From assembly GCA_001304995.1 (NCBI GenBank), contig BBZU01000009.1, positions 51,259-115,258 on the forward strand: a stretch of DNA of 64,000 nt. Reading direction: 5' to 3'. Position numbers and translations under genes: made by a program. Positions 9,265-18,800 of the stretch are shown piece after piece. The DNA comes from Clostridia bacterium UC5.1-1D10. Its GTDB lineage: Bacteria; Bacillota; Clostridia; Lachnospirales; Anaerotignaceae. Each line of letters starts with the position of its first letter. Position 1 is the stretch's first letter. Under the pieces are notes generated by a model. It did not search any database. It was not told the origin of the DNA and worked only from the letters and a program-made list of their open reading frames with translations.

Positions 9265-11204
9265 AACAGTTAAAACCACGCGATAAAATCACACAGAAAA
9301 TGACCCGCGACGGTGCGGTGGAAATCAACGAAACACAGCAGACTGCCGAGCGTATCAGCAACCGGGAAGCAGACAGCGACTTTTCACAGCCGGACACCGC
9401 TACCGCCGAGCGCGTCATGGAACACCTTGACGCAGCCCATACCCGAAAGGCAAGTAAAAAGGCAGTCAAGAAAGCGCAGGAAGCGGCTGTTTTGCGTACT
9501 TCCACTTCCCGCTTGCAGTTTACCGACGAGGAACGGGAAACGCCAAAACTGCAACCCTACATCAAAAAATCAGAAAAAGCCGCCGACAAACTGGACGCAG
9601 CAAAGGCAGCTCTCCCGAAACAGAAAAAACTGGTAAAAGAGCGCACTTTTGAGGAAGCCACCGGAAAGGCAAAGACCCGGCTTCACTTTGAGGAACAGGA
9701 AAAGCCCATACCCGGCGTCAAAGCCCACAGTAACCCGTTATCCCGCCCCGCGCAGGAAGCGGGTATTTTTGTTCACAACAAAATCCACAGCGTCGAGAAA
9801 GACAATTCCGGCGTGGAGGGCGCGCATAAATCGGAGGAACTTGCCGAGCGCGGCGCAAGGTACGGGACAAGAAAATTAAAACAGGGCTACCGCAGCCATA
9901 AGCTGAAACCCTACCGGGAAGCGGCAAAGGCAGAACAGGCAGCGCTTAAGGCAAATGTCAACTTCCAGTATCACAAAGCCTTGCAGGAAAACCCGCAGCT
10001 TACAAGCAATCCCTTTTCCCGTTTCATGCAGAAACAGAAAATCAAACGCCAGTATGCAAAGACCGTAAAGAAAAGCGGCGCAGCCACCGCCAAAGCTGCC
10101 GCCGGAGCGTCCCAAACAGCAGCAAAGAAAGCGGCTGCCTTTGCAGGACGACACCCGGCAGGCGTGATAATCGCTATCGCCGCGCTGCTTCTGTTCATCA
10201 TGGTATCCGTAGGGCTTTCCTCCTGCGGGGCAATGTTTTCCGGCAGCATGAACAGCGTATTAGGGACTTCCTACACGTCCGAGGACAGCGACCTTGTGGC
10301 AACGGAACAGAGCTATGCTGCAATGGAAAATGAGCTGCAACAGGAAATTGACAATATCGAAAGCACCCACAGCGGCTATGATGAATACCGCTATGACCTT
10401 GACACTATCGGGCATAACCCTCACGAATTAGCGTCTTACTTGACCGCCCTTTTACAGAGCTACACCCCGCAGAGCGCACAGGCAGAGCTTGAACGTATCT
10501 TTGCCATGCAGTACACCTTGACGCTGACGGAAGAAATCGAGATACGCACCACCACCGACGAGGAGGGCAACGAGGAAGAATACGAATACCGTATCTTAAA
10601 TGTAAAGCTGACAAACAAGCCGATTGCTTCCCTTGCGGAAGAACTGCTGAACCCACAGCAGTTTGAAATGTTCAAGGTGTACTTACAGACACAGGGCAAC
10701 AAACCGTTGATTTTTGGCGGCGGCTCTCCCGACGGAAGCCCGTCCGAGGATTTAAGCGGCGTGGAGTTTGTAAACGGCACACGTCCCGGAAACCCGGAGC
10801 TTATGGAGCTTGCAAAACAGCAGGTCGGAAATGTGGGCGGCTACCCCTATTGGAGTTGGTATGGCTTTAACAGCCGCGTGGAATGGTGCGCCTGCTTTGT
10901 GTCATGGTGCTACAATCAAGCCGGAAAAAGCGAACCCCGCTTTGCAGGCTGCGAATGGCAGGGCGTCCCTTGGTTCCAGTCAAGGGGACAATGGGGCGCG
11001 CGGGGCTATGAGAATATCGCACCCGGCGACGCTATCTTTTTCGACTGGGATTTAGACGGTGTTGCCGACCATGTGGGGCTTGTGCTTGGCAGGGACGGAA
11101 GCCGCGTCTATACCGTTGAGGGCAATTCCGGCGACGCCTGCAAGATTAAAAGCTATGACCTCAACTATCAATGTATCAAAGGCTACGGGCTGATGAACTG
11201 GTAA
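9261..11204 (+). CDS. CD1108-family VirB1/VirB8-like protein with C-terminal CHAP peptidoglycan hydrolase
   Basis: The 647-residue protein has a long charged cytoplasmic N-terminus (1-295), one membrane helix (about 298-322), an extracellular stalk, and a CHAP amidase/endopeptidase domain from about 510. The likely catalytic Cys is in EWCACFVSW and the His in DHVGLV. It opens the cell wall for the conjugation channel. The start overlaps virB4 (ATGA). Confidence 0.88.
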   Translation: MKQLKPRDKITQKMTRDGAVEINETQQTAERISNREADSDFSQPDTATAERVMEHLDAAHTRKASKKAVKKAQEAAVLRTSTSRLQFTDEERETPKLQPYIKKSEKAADKLDAAKAALPKQKKLVKERTFEEATGKAKTRLHFEEQEKPIPGVKAHSNPLSRPAQEAGIFVHNKIHSVEKDNSGVEGAHKSEELAERGARYGTRKLKQGYRSHKLKPYREAAKAEQAALKANVNFQYHKALQENPQLTSNPFSRFMQKQKIKRQYAKTVKKSGAATAKAAAGASQTAAKKAAAFAGRHPAGVIIAIAALLLFIMVSVGLSSCGAMFSGSMNSVLGTSYTSEDSDLVATEQSYAAMENELQQEIDNIESTHSGYDEYRYDLDTIGHNPHELASYLTALLQSYTPQSAQAELERIFAMQYTLTLTEEIEIRTTTDEEGNEEEYEYRILNVKLTNKPIASLAEELLNPQQFEMFKVYLQTQGNKPLIFGGGSPDGSPSEDLSGVEFVNGTRPGNPELMELAKQQVGNVGGYPYWSWYGFNSRVEWCACFVSWCYNQAGKSEPRFAGCEWQGVPWFQSRGQWGARGYENIAPGDAIFFDWDLDGVADHVGLVLGRDGSRVYTVEGNSGDACKIKSYDLNYQCIKGYGLMNW

Positions 11205-11233
11205 GCAGCCCCGAAAAGAAAGGAGAATTTTTT

Positions 11234-11505
11234 ATGGCAAACAACAAAATCGACCGTATCAATAAGGAAATCGCAAGACCCGCGAGAAAATCACAGAGTA
11301 TCAGAACAAGTTGAAAGGACTGGAAGCACAGAAAATCGAAGCAGAAAATCTTGAAATTGTGCAGCTTGTACGCGCTATGCGTTTGACCCCACAGGAACTG
11401 AACACTATGCTGTCCGGCGGCAGTATTCCCGGTATGAGTGCCGCCCCTGCTTCTGATGAAGCGGCAGACTACGAAGAACAGGAGGACAATGCAGATGAAG
11501 AATAA
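11234..11505 (+). CDS. DUF4315-family small coiled-coil protein, one base short
   Basis: From the ATG at 11234 the frame reads MANNKIDRINKEIAR and soon stops. Adding one A near 11272 gives ..NKEIAKTREKITEYQNKLK joined to the downstream frame, 90 residues in all. The product is a short N-terminal coiled coil with an acidic Glu/Asp tail, as in DUF4315 proteins of CTn elements. It overlaps the next gene slightly. The function is unknown. Confidence 0.75.
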
Positions 11506-12220
11506 ACTGAAAAAGACCATGACTGCCCTTTGTGCCGCCCTTATCCTTATGGGCGGTTTTTCTGTCCCTGCCTATGCACAGGGCGCAGCCACAGAGCCAC
11601 CCACAGAGGACGCGACCAACGACAGCAATGTAGTGGTGGAAGAACCGGAAACGTCGCCCCTTACCCCAAAGGGAAACGCAACACTGGTGGACGATTTCGG
11701 CGGCAATAAGCAGCTTATCACTGTTACCACCAAAGGCGGCAATTATTTCTATATCCTCATTGACCGCGCCGCCGAGGGCGAACAGACCGTACATTTCCTT
11801 AATCAAGTGGACGAAGCCGACCTTATGGCACTGACCGAAACCGGGGAAGCCACGAAAAAGCCGGAAGTCTGCAACTGTACGGAAAAATGCGAAGCCGGAA
11901 AAGTAAATATGTCCTGCCCGGTATGTGCAACCACTCTGACAGGCTGCACAGGCAAAGAGCCTACCCCAACACCCACCGAGCAGCCGGAAGAACCCAAAGA
12001 AAAAGGCGGCAATCCCGGCGCGGTGCTTGCCTTAGTCCTCTTTGTGCTGCTTGGCGGCGGCGCGGCGTTCTACTACTTTAAGTTTATAAAACCGAAGCAG
12101 AACGTGAAAGGAAGTACCGACCTTGAAGATTTTGATTTTGAGGACTACGACGAGAACGAGCCGGAAGCAGACACCGGGGACACTTCCGAAGATGAAGAAA
12201 CGGAGGGAGAAAACTTATGA
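11495..12220 (+). CDS. DUF4366-family secreted membrane-anchored protein
   Basis: The protein has about 241 residues: a signal peptide ending near AYA, an extracellular domain with YFYILIDRAAEGEQTVHFLNQ (DUF4366 hallmark), a Cys-rich cluster (CNC, CEAG, CPVC), a Pro/Thr stalk, a membrane helix (about 178-200) and an acidic cytoplasmic tail. I choose the ATG at 11495 because the GGAGG spacing suits it better than 11489. It is probably a surface component of the transfer machine. It overlaps the next gene by 4 bp. Confidence 0.78.
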   Translation: MKNKLKKTMTALCAALILMGGFSVPAYAQGAATEPPTEDATNDSNVVVEEPETSPLTPKGNATLVDDFGGNKQLITVTTKGGNYFYILIDRAAEGEQTVHFLNQVDEADLMALTETGEATKKPEVCNCTEKCEAGKVNMSCPVCATTLTGCTGKEPTPTPTEQPEEPKEKGGNPGAVLALVLFVLLGGGAAFYYFKFIKPKQNVKGSTDLEDFDFEDYDENEPEADTGDTSEDEETEGENL

Positions 12221-12402
12221 CCCTGTTTACCGACAATCCTTTTGAAAAGATGATGATACAGAAACCGGACTATGGCAAAGGGGAAAAATCCCCGCCGGAG
12301 CTTTCTTCCCCACGCTGCGCGGGCTGCCCTTACAAGGGGCAGTCCCCTTGTGTGGGGTACTGTATCAGAAAACTGGAAACCAAACGACAGACCGAACGAT
12401 AA
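12217..12402 (+). CDS. Small Cys-containing protein of the transfer operon
   Basis: The 61-residue protein has four Cys in CAGCPYKGQSPCVGYC, a possible small metal site, and a basic tail. It overlaps the DUF4366 gene by ATGA and precedes topB by 15 bp. Similar small proteins precede TopB in related elements. The function is unknown. Confidence 0.6.
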   Translation: MTLFTDNPFEKMMIQKPDYGKGEKSPPELSSPRCAGCPYKGQSPCVGYCIRKLETKRQTER

Positions 12403-12417
12403 AAGGAGGATTTATCA

Positions 12418-14508
12418 TTGATTTTAGTTATCGCAGAAAAGCCCAGTGTGGCACAGACAATCGCTGCCGTACTTGGGGCAAAGGAAAAGAAAGACGGATT
12501 TCTCACAGGAAGCGGCTATATCGTTTCTTGGTGCGTGGGACATTTGGTAGGGCTTTCCGAAGCTGCCGCCTACGGGGAACAGTATAAAAAGTGGAGCTAT
12601 GACAGCTTACCGATTTTGCCGCAGGAATGGAAATACACCGTTGCTTCTGACAAGGAAAAGCAATTCAAAACCTTAAAGGAACTTATGCACCGGGCAGACG
12701 TTTCCGAAGTGGTAAATGCCTGCGACGCAGGGCGCGAGGGAGAACTCATTTTCCGCTTTGTCTATGAAGTTGCCGGGTGCAGGAAGCCCATGAGCCGCTT
12801 GTGGATTTCGTCAATGGAAGAAGCTGCTATCAAAGAGGGATTTGCACATCTGAAGAACGGCGAGGAATACGACGCGCTCTTTGCTTCCGCATTATGCAGG
12901 GCAAAGGCTGACTGGCTAATCGGTATCAACGCAACCCGCCTTTTTTCTGTCCTTTACAATCATACCTTGAACGTGGGGCGCGTACAGACCCCGACCTTAA
13001 AAATGCTTGTTGACCGGGACGCAGCGATTACCACGTTCAAGAAAGAAAAATACTACCATGTGCGCCTTGCCTTATGCGGCGCGGAAGCTGCAAGTGAACG
13101 AATTTCAGATAAGGCAGAAGCCGACGCATTAAAAACGACTTGTGAAGTGTCAAAAGCAGTCTGTACTTCCCTTGTGAAAGAAAAAAAAGACCGCAGCTCC
13201 GCCGAAGCTCTTTGACCTTACTTCTTTACAGAGGGAAGCAAACCGCCTGTTCGGATATACGGCAAAACAGACCCTTGACCTTGCACAAGCCCTGTATGAA
13301 AAGCGTTTGCTTACTTATCCGAGAACCGACAGCAGCTATCTGACTGACGACATGGGCGACACAGCAGCGGGCATTATCAAGCTGCTTTGTGGAAAGTTTT
13401 CTTTTATGGCGGGAAAAGACTTCACGCCGGAGCTTGCAAAAGTGCTGAACAGTAAAAAGGTATCCGACCACCACGCTATTATCCCGACTATGGAGCTTGC
13501 AAAGACCGACCTTGCCGCGCTGCCGGAAAGCGAAAGGAATATCCTTACCCTTGCCGGGGCGCGTTTACTCATGGCGACCGCTGCACCGCATACCTTTGAA
13601 GCGGTTACAGCAGTTTTTGAATGTGCCGGACAGTCCTTTACCGCAAAGGGCAAGACCATTCTTTGTGAGGGTTGGAAAGAGATTGACCGAAAATACAGGG
13701 CAGCCTTAAAGAGCAAGCCCGAAACGGACGACGCAGACAGCGACACAGAAAAGACCCTGCCGCCATTTACCGAGGGACAGACCTTTGAAAATCCGGCGGC
13801 AAAGGCAACGGAGCATGACACAACACCACCAAAACCCCACAACGAAGCGTCGCTGCTCTCTGCTATGGAGCGCGCCGGAAGCGAGGACACCGACCCGGAC
13901 GCAGAACGCAAAGGGCTTGGAACTCCCGCCACCCGCGCCGCTGTCATTGAAAAACTGGTAAAGGGCGGCTTTGTGGAGCGAAAAGGCAAGCAGCTACTTC
14001 CCACAAAAGACGGTATCAACCTTGTGTGCGTCCTGCCGGATACTCTGACAAGCCCGCAGCTTACCGCAGAATGGGAAAACAATCTGACGCAGATTGCAAA
14101 AGGCAAGGCAGACCCCGCCGCATTTATGGAGGGTATCGAGGATATGCGCGGGAACTGGTAAAGACCTATCCGTTTCTTTCTGATGATAAAGCACAGATGT
14201 TCAAGCCGGAACGGGAAGCGTTGGGAAGCTGCCCCCGCTGCGGTTCTCCTGTCTATGAGGGGAAGAAAAACTACTATTGCAGCAATAAGGAATGTATCTT
14301 TACCATGTGGAAAAATGACCGTTTCTTTGAGGAACGCAAGGTAGCCTTTTCCCCGAAGATTGCCGCTGCACTCTTACAATCCGGCAAGGTAAATGTGAAG
14401 AAGCTCTATTCCCCAAAGACGGGCAAGACCTACGACGGAACTATCGTATTGGCTGATACGGGCGGGAAATATGTCAACTACCGGGTGGAGCTTCCGAAGA
14501 AAAAATAA
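12418..14508 (+). CDS. topB: DNA topoisomerase III (TopB/LtrC-type), split by two one-base changes
   Basis: This type IA topoisomerase relaxes and decatenates DNA during transfer. It has an N-terminal TOPRIM domain ([13 protein letters not shown]), acidic [11 protein letters not shown] near residue 103, an active-site Tyr in [12 protein letters not shown] near 300, and a C-terminal zinc ribbon CPRC..C..C near 605-625. As written it breaks after VKEKKDRSS, where the A8 run at about 13182-13189 has one A too many (true [14 protein letters not shown]). It breaks again at DMRGNW near 14143, where one G is missing (true [12 protein letters not shown]). The two changes cancel, giving 697 codons. 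The start is TTG after AAAGGAGG. Confidence 0.9.
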
Positions 14509-14513
14509 CTGAA

Positions 14514-14612
14514 TAGCAAGCATAGGAAAAGAGTACCCTTTCCGTAAAATCCCTGCTTTCTCTACCGAGAACGGCGGGGATTTTTGCTTGTTGGGAAGTG
14601 TCCCAAACCCTC
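14514..14612 (+). other. oriT-like site, copy 1 (plus orientation)
   Basis: It begins TAGCAAGCATAGGAAAAG and ends with the perfect hairpin TTGGGA-AGTG-TCCCAA (14591-14606) plus ACCCTC. The same two blocks occur in reverse orientation at 23087-23186, directly upstream of mobC and the relaxase, the usual place of oriT. The middle 45 bp differ. An AGTACC loop closed by GGAAAAG/CTTTTCC forms a second hairpin, one T shorter here than in copy 2. The oriT call is inference from position and structure. Confidence 0.6.
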
Positions 14613-14748
14613 TGTTTTGTGGAGGGTTTTACCCTCTGAAATCTTGAAAAAATCTATAAAATCTTTGGCAAAAACGCGGGGGCGGGGTACTGAATGATGA
14701 AACTGGAAAGCGCAGCGTCCGCGCTGCCCTTTGGAAAGGAGGTTACAC

Positions 14749-15189
14749 ATGGCAAGTTTACGGGACACCGTAAAGGACTATCAAGAAGAATTAAGGGACG
14801 GTATTGCTTGGGTGGCGTTTTGGAAAACGGGACGTTCTTGGAACGCGGAATATTTCCACCTTGAAATGGGCGACTATCTCTCCCCGGAGGACAGAAGCCG
14901 CATGGAAGAAATCAAGCAGGCTGACCCCGCCGCCGTTGTGGTAAACGGTTATTATTCCGGCTATCTTGGCGAGGACAGGAACCTTGACGAGCTGACCGCC
15001 GGGGTGCGCCGCCACTATGAAAACGGATATAGCAATATCGGGGAATTTATCGAAGCCCACGACGACAGGCTGCCGCCGGAGCTTATCGAGGAAGCAAGAG
15101 CCGCCGCCCACGCTGCGGGGCTGCCTTTCTCTGAAAAGCCTACCGGGACGGCGAAGAACCCGACCCCTATCTATTTGACGGGAGCATGA
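14749..15189 (+). CDS. Hypothetical protein at the head of the anti-restriction block
   Basis: The 146-residue acidic protein starts at the ATG 14749 after GGAAAGGAGG. It reads VKDYQEELRDGIAWVAFWKTGRSWNAEYF and ends in an ArdA-like acidic helix region. It resembles an orphan ArdA-associated domain of CTn elements, but I cannot name the family. It overlaps the next gene by 4 bp and follows the oriT-like copy by about 140 bp, so it may enter the recipient early. Confidence 0.6.
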   Translation: MASLRDTVKDYQEELRDGIAWVAFWKTGRSWNAEYFHLEMGDYLSPEDRSRMEEIKQADPAAVVVNGYYSGYLGEDRNLDELTAGVRRHYENGYSNIGEFIEAHDDRLPPELIEEARAAAHAAGLPFSEKPTGTAKNPTPIYLTGA

Positions 15190-18100
15190 GCATGGAGGAC
15201 TACGAACTTATGCACCGCATGATTGAAAACGAAAGGAGTGAACACATGGAACAACCGATTTTAAGCGGGTATCTTTCTAATCTTGGGAAGTACACCGAGG
15301 GCAGACCTATGGGCGAATGGGTATCATTCCCCACGACTGCCGAGCATTTGAAAGAAGTCTTTGACCGTATCGGGATAGACGGCAAAAACTACGGGGAGCT
15401 GCATATCACAGAATACCAGTCCTCTATTGCGGGACTGGCAGGAAAATTGACCGAGCTTGAAAGCCTTGACGAACTGAACTATTTGAGCGAACTTTTGAAA
15501 ATGCAGTTTGACGACGACCGGGAAAAATTTGTTGCAGCTATGGCATACGGCGACCATACAAGGGATTTGCAGGACATCATCAACCTTGCACAAAACCTTG
15601 ACTGTTACTGGATTTATCCGTCTGTAAAAACCGAGGAAGATTACGGGCATTATCTGATTGAAGAACTGGACGAGTTAGAGCTGCCCGAAGAAGCAAAAAA
15701 TTATTTCATGTATGAGGAATACGGGCGGGACGCTGCTATCAATGACGGGGGCAGATTTACCGAGCAGGGCTATATCTACAACAACCGCAACACCTTTACA
15801 CAGTGGTACGACGGACGGGACGTGCCGGAGGAATACCGGGTAACGCCGCAGCCGCCAGTACAGGAAAAGGAACAGGCAGACCTTGACGCTTCCGCAGCCA
15901 TACCGACCGCCGCCACAGAGCAGCCCCCGGTTTTCCCGATTATCCTATCTTCTGAAAAGCCCGCTGACAAAATGAAAGAGATTACCGACCGACTGGAACA
16001 GGGAATTTTAGGACTGTATGAAAGCGACCGTTACGCCGACTATCTGCGTACTATGTCTAAATTCCATGATTACAGCCTTAACAATACAATCCTTATCGCC
16101 ATGCAGGGCGGCAATCTTGTGAAAGGTTATAAACAATGGGAAAAGGAATTTGACCGCCATGTAAAGCCGGGAGAAAAAGCTATCAAGATAATTGCGCCCG
16201 CACCCTTTACCGTTAAGAAACAGGTGGAAAAAATCGACCCGGACACGCAAAAGCCTGTTTTTGATAAGAACGGGAAAGCCGTTACCGAGGAAAAGGAAAT
16301 CCAAATCCCCGCCTTTCGTGTGGTATCTGTTTTTGACGTGTCGCAGACCGAGGGTAAGGAGTTGCCCGACCTTGGGATAAAGGAGCTTACGGGCGACGTG
16401 GAACAGTATCAGGATTTTTTCGCTGCCCTTGAAAGGACTTCTCCTTTTGACATTTCCTTTGAAGCCTTGGGCGGCAGCGTAAAGGGACGCTGCAATTATG
16501 AGGAAAAGCGTATCTTCATCAACGAGGGCATGGACGAATTGCAGAATATCAAGACCGCAATCCATGAAATCGCCCACGCGACACTCCATGACATAGACAA
16601 GGACGCACCGGAACGTCCCGACCGCCGCACCCGCGAGATACAGGCGGAAAGCGTCGCCTATGCGGTCTGCCAACACTACGGGCTTGATACGTCCGACTAT
16701 TCTTTTGGGTATATCGCCGGGTGGAGCAGCGGAAAAGAACTTGCAGAATTAAAAGGCTCTCTTGAAACAATCCGCAGCACAGCCGCGAAGCTGATTGATA
16801 CCATAGACGGACATTTTGTAGAAATCCAGCAGGCACAGGATAAGGAACAGACCACCGAGCAGGCACAGCCCGAAGCAGAAGCAGCCGCGCCGGAGCTTCC
16901 CGAAGAAACAGCCCCGGTACAGGAAAAAGAAGCACAGACCGAGCCGGAAGCTGATACAGTCGCAAACAGCGAAGCACCGCAGACTACACAGCCGGGACAG
17001 GCAGCCCCCGCCGCCCCTTATTACACAATCAACGAAGCTGCCGCCAAACGTGCAAAGGACGCAAACAGTTTTTCTGATTATAAACAAGGCAGTGCGACGG
17101 CGGAATACAGGCACTATGTAGATGAAGCCGTACAGCTTGCAGAAAGGCAGAAACAGCGGGTAGACCCGATGTACCATGAGAAAATCGACAGCCTGCTTGA
17201 CACCTACGCCCGGAAACTGGCAGCGAACATGAACAAAGGCTATGAGATTGACGCGCGTGTTCCCTCTATCCTCATTGCGGGAGGTTCTAACTTCCCCACA
17301 AGGAAGAAAGAAAAGCAGAACGCAGCCCGCGACAGCAATTACCGGGAATGGCAGGACATACAGGGGCTTCTTGATAAAATCCGCAGTACCGGCATGGGCG
17401 GTATCAGCGCAGACGACCCGCAGGCAGTACAGAAGTTGGAAAAGAAACTGGAAAGCCTTGAAAAATCGCAGGAAACCATGAAAGCCGTAAACGCCTACTA
17501 CCGCAAGCATAAGACCCTTGACGGCTGCCCGCATTTGTCGCCGGAACAGCTTGAAAAACTGAAAGCAGACATGGCGAGCAGTTGGCATTTGGGGGACAAG
17601 CCCTTTGCGACTTGGGCATTATCCAACAACAGCGCAGAAATCCGGCGCGTGAAAGACCGTATCAAATCCCTTTCACAGCAAAAAGAAATCGGTTTTGTGG
17701 GTTGGGAATTTGACGGCGGCAAGGTGGAAGCAAATACCGAAGCGAACCGCCTGCAAATCTTCTTTGAAGATAAGCCGGACGAAGCCACGCGGGAAGCCTT
17801 AAAAAGTAATGGCTTCCGTTGGTCGCCAAAAGCCGGGGCATGGCAGCGGCAGCTTGCCAGTAACGCCTACTATGCGGCTGATTATATCAAGGCGATTGCA
17901 CCCCTTACCGGGGAAAAGCCTACCGAGATACAGCGGGCGCATATCCGGGCGCAAAAGGAAGCGGCGCAGAAAGAGCCCAAACAGGAAGCCATTTACAAGG
18001 TACACGCAAATCCCCGCAGCGACAGCCGGGACAACCTCTATCTGCTGCAAGCCTACATTCCACAGGAGGACGGGAAAGCAAAGGTAGGCGACGTTTTATA

Positions 18101-18797
18101 TACCGGAACGCCGGAGAAATGCCGGGAGCTAATGGCGCAGCTTACCGCCGGGGAGCTGACGCAGGGGGAAGTCAAGGAGCTTTACGCAAAGGCACAGGAG
18201 AAAGACACCTTTTCCATTTATCAGATAAAAGGTGGGGACGAAACAAGGGACTTGCGTTTTGAACCTTACGACCGTCTGATTGCCGCCGGACACCGGGTAG
18301 ACGTGAAAAACTATACACTTGTCTATTCCGCACCCCTTACGCCGGGAATGTCCCTTGAAGATATTTACACCCGCTTCAATATCGACCACCCGAAAGATTT
18401 TAAGGGACACAGCCTTTCCGTTTCCGACGTGGTGGTGCTTCATCAGAACGGGCAGGACACCGCCCACTATGTAGACAGCTTGGGGTATAAGGACGTGCCA
18501 GAGTTTTTGCAGCCGAAAAACTATTTGAAAGCTGCCGAGCAGACCACCGAGCAAAATTACAACATGATTGACGGGCAGATAAACAATACCCCGACCGCTG
18601 CGGAACTGGAAGAAAAGGCAAAAGCCGGGGAACAGATTTCCCTTGCAGAATACGCCGAAGCATTGAAAACCGATAAAGGACGCGGCAAGCCTGCTAAACA
18701 GGAAAAGCCCTCTATCCGGGCGCAGCTTAAAGCAGCGAAAGAACAGACACCGAAGAAACAGGCAAGACAGAAAACACAAGATTTGGAAAGGAGCTGA
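15186..18797 (+). CDS. Polyvalent anti-restriction protein: ArdA + ArdC/metallopeptidase + YodL + DUF4316 domains
   Basis: This is a 1203-residue multi-domain protein. Residues about 20-225 are ArdA-like (LSNLGKYTEGRPMGEWVSFP), an acidic DNA mimic against type I restriction. Residues about 265-550 are the ArdC N-terminal ssDNA-binding domain plus a zinc peptidase motif HEIAHATLHD near 460. A Glu/Pro/Ala linker follows, then a DUF3560-like region with NGFRWSPKAGAWQR near 880. A YodL-like domain (about 1010-1100) and a DUF4316-like tail (1120-1190) come last. The ATG at 15186 overlaps the previous gene; the ATG at 15246 with GAAAGGAG is an alternative start. Such proteins are thought to be sent with or expressed early after DNA transfer to protect incoming DNA. 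Confidence 0.8.
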   Translation: MSMEDYELMHRMIENERSEHMEQPILSGYLSNLGKYTEGRPMGEWVSFPTTAEHLKEVFDRIGIDGKNYGELHITEYQSSIAGLAGKLTELESLDELNYLSELLKMQFDDDREKFVAAMAYGDHTRDLQDIINLAQNLDCYWIYPSVKTEEDYGHYLIEELDELELPEEAKNYFMYEEYGRDAAINDGGRFTEQGYIYNNRNTFTQWYDGRDVPEEYRVTPQPPVQEKEQADLDASAAIPTAATEQPPVFPIILSSEKPADKMKEITDRLEQGILGLYESDRYADYLRTMSKFHDYSLNNTILIAMQGGNLVKGYKQWEKEFDRHVKPGEKAIKIIAPAPFTVKKQVEKIDPDTQKPVFDKNGKAVTEEKEIQIPAFRVVSVFDVSQTEGKELPDLGIKELTGDVEQYQDFFAALERTSPFDISFEALGGSVKGRCNYEEKRIFINEGMDELQNIKTAIHEIAHATLHDIDKDAPERPDRRTREIQAESVAYAVCQHYGLDTSDYSFGYIAGWSSGKELAELKGSLETIRSTAAKLIDTIDGHFVEIQQAQDKEQTTEQAQPEAEAAAPELPEETAPVQEKEAQTEPEADTVANSEAPQTTQPGQAAPAAPYYTINEAAAKRAKDANSFSDYKQGSATAEYRHYVDEAVQLAERQKQRVDPMYHEKIDSLLDTYARKLAANMNKGYEIDARVPSILIAGGSNFPTRKKEKQNAARDSNYREWQDIQGLLDKIRSTGMGGISADDPQAVQKLEKKLESLEKSQETMKAVNAYYRKHKTLDGCPHLSPEQLEKLKADMASSWHLGDKPFATWALSNNSAEIRRVKDRIKSLSQQKEIGFVGWEFDGGKVEANTEANRLQIFFEDKPDEATREALKSNGFRWSPKAGAWQRQLASNAYYAADYIKAIAPLTGEKPTEIQRAHIRAQKEAAQKEPKQEAIYKVHANPRSDSRDNLYLLQAYIPQEDGKAKVGDVLYTGTPEKCRELMAQLTAGELTQGEVKELYAKAQEKDTFSIYQIKGGDETRDLRFEPYDRLIAAGHRVDVKNYTLVYSAPLTPGMSLEDIYTRFNIDHPKDFKGHSLSVSDVVVLHQNGQDTAHYVDSLGYKDVPEFLQPKNYLKAAEQTTEQNYNMIDGQINNTPTAAELEEKAKAGEQISLAEYAEALKTDKGRGKPAKQEKPSIRAQLKAAKEQTPKKQARQKTQDLERS

Positions 18798-18800
18798 CCT

